Origin: Candidatus Caccovivens faecavium
Lineage (GTDB): Bacteria; Bacillota; Clostridia; Christensenellales; UBA1242
DNA: 23,631 nt
Direction: 5' to 3'
Assembly: GCA_018715545.1 (NCBI GenBank)
Contig: DVLK01000052.1
Location: forward strand, 1-23,631
This document shows positions 23,631-23,631 of the stretch, piece after piece (positions within the stretch are counted from its first letter, which is position 1; each line of letters opens with the position of its first letter). Under the pieces are notes generated by a model. It ran no database searches and had not been told where the DNA came from. It was given only the letters and a program-made list of their open reading frames with translations. The position numbers and the translations under genes were made by a program.

Positions 23631-23631
23631 A

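Noticed and set aside
23527..23631. T-box riboswitch ahead of gatC
   Set aside because: The T-box sequence (GGGTGGNACCGCG type) and a specifier stem are not present in the 105 bases available.

Overview
The window is a compact low-GC stretch typical of Bacillota. Ribosome binding sites are strong (GGAGG), promoters look SigA-like (TTGACA/TATAAT) and intrinsic terminators end in U-tracts. The GatCAB operon, the GGGtGRT gene pair and the paired half-size TauE/SafE proteins suggest an anaerobic, probably uncultured gut Clostridia-type bacterium. That placement is inference; no rRNA or taxonomic marker was compared. Almost every gene lies on the minus strand. The one clear exception is a 1331-residue surface protein.

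Region 1 (71-4094): a palindromic repeat, then a minus-strand operon read from a strong extended -10 promoter. Its order is small 2[4Fe-4S] ferredoxin, Ppx/GppA-like protein, membrane-anchored HtrA-like protease with a C-terminal PDZ-like region, and MreB-like actin fold protein. The last three each lack residues needed for catalysis in their families. This run of apparent pseudoenzymes is the best candidate in the window for an undescribed system.

Region 2 (4195-5377): two half-size TSUP (TauE/SafE) membrane proteins, separated by 352 bases made almost wholly of nested palindromes.

Region 3 (5470-9504): the plus-strand giant protein. It has an N-terminal signal anchor, four related beta-sandwich modules outside the cell, one transmembrane helix and a charged coiled-coil tail inside, with its own promoter and terminator.

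Region 4 (9658-14333): two small membrane proteins of unknown function, a FIST-domain sensor protein coupled to an aldehyde dehydrogenase, and a lipoprotein with clear promoter and terminator.

Region 5 (14444-18575): tyrosyl-tRNA synthetase behind a GNAT acetyltransferase, the overlapping pair NifU-like scaffold/GGGtGRT protein, and rsmD, whose promoter position suggests a leaderless mRNA.

Region 6 (18613-23630): the gatC-gatA-gatB-aspS operon, which fits indirect synthesis of Asn-tRNA(Asn) (and/or Gln-tRNA(Gln)) by amidation of mischarged tRNA. A hairpin terminator sits directly upstream of gatC, and a possible tail of another gene lies at the window edge.
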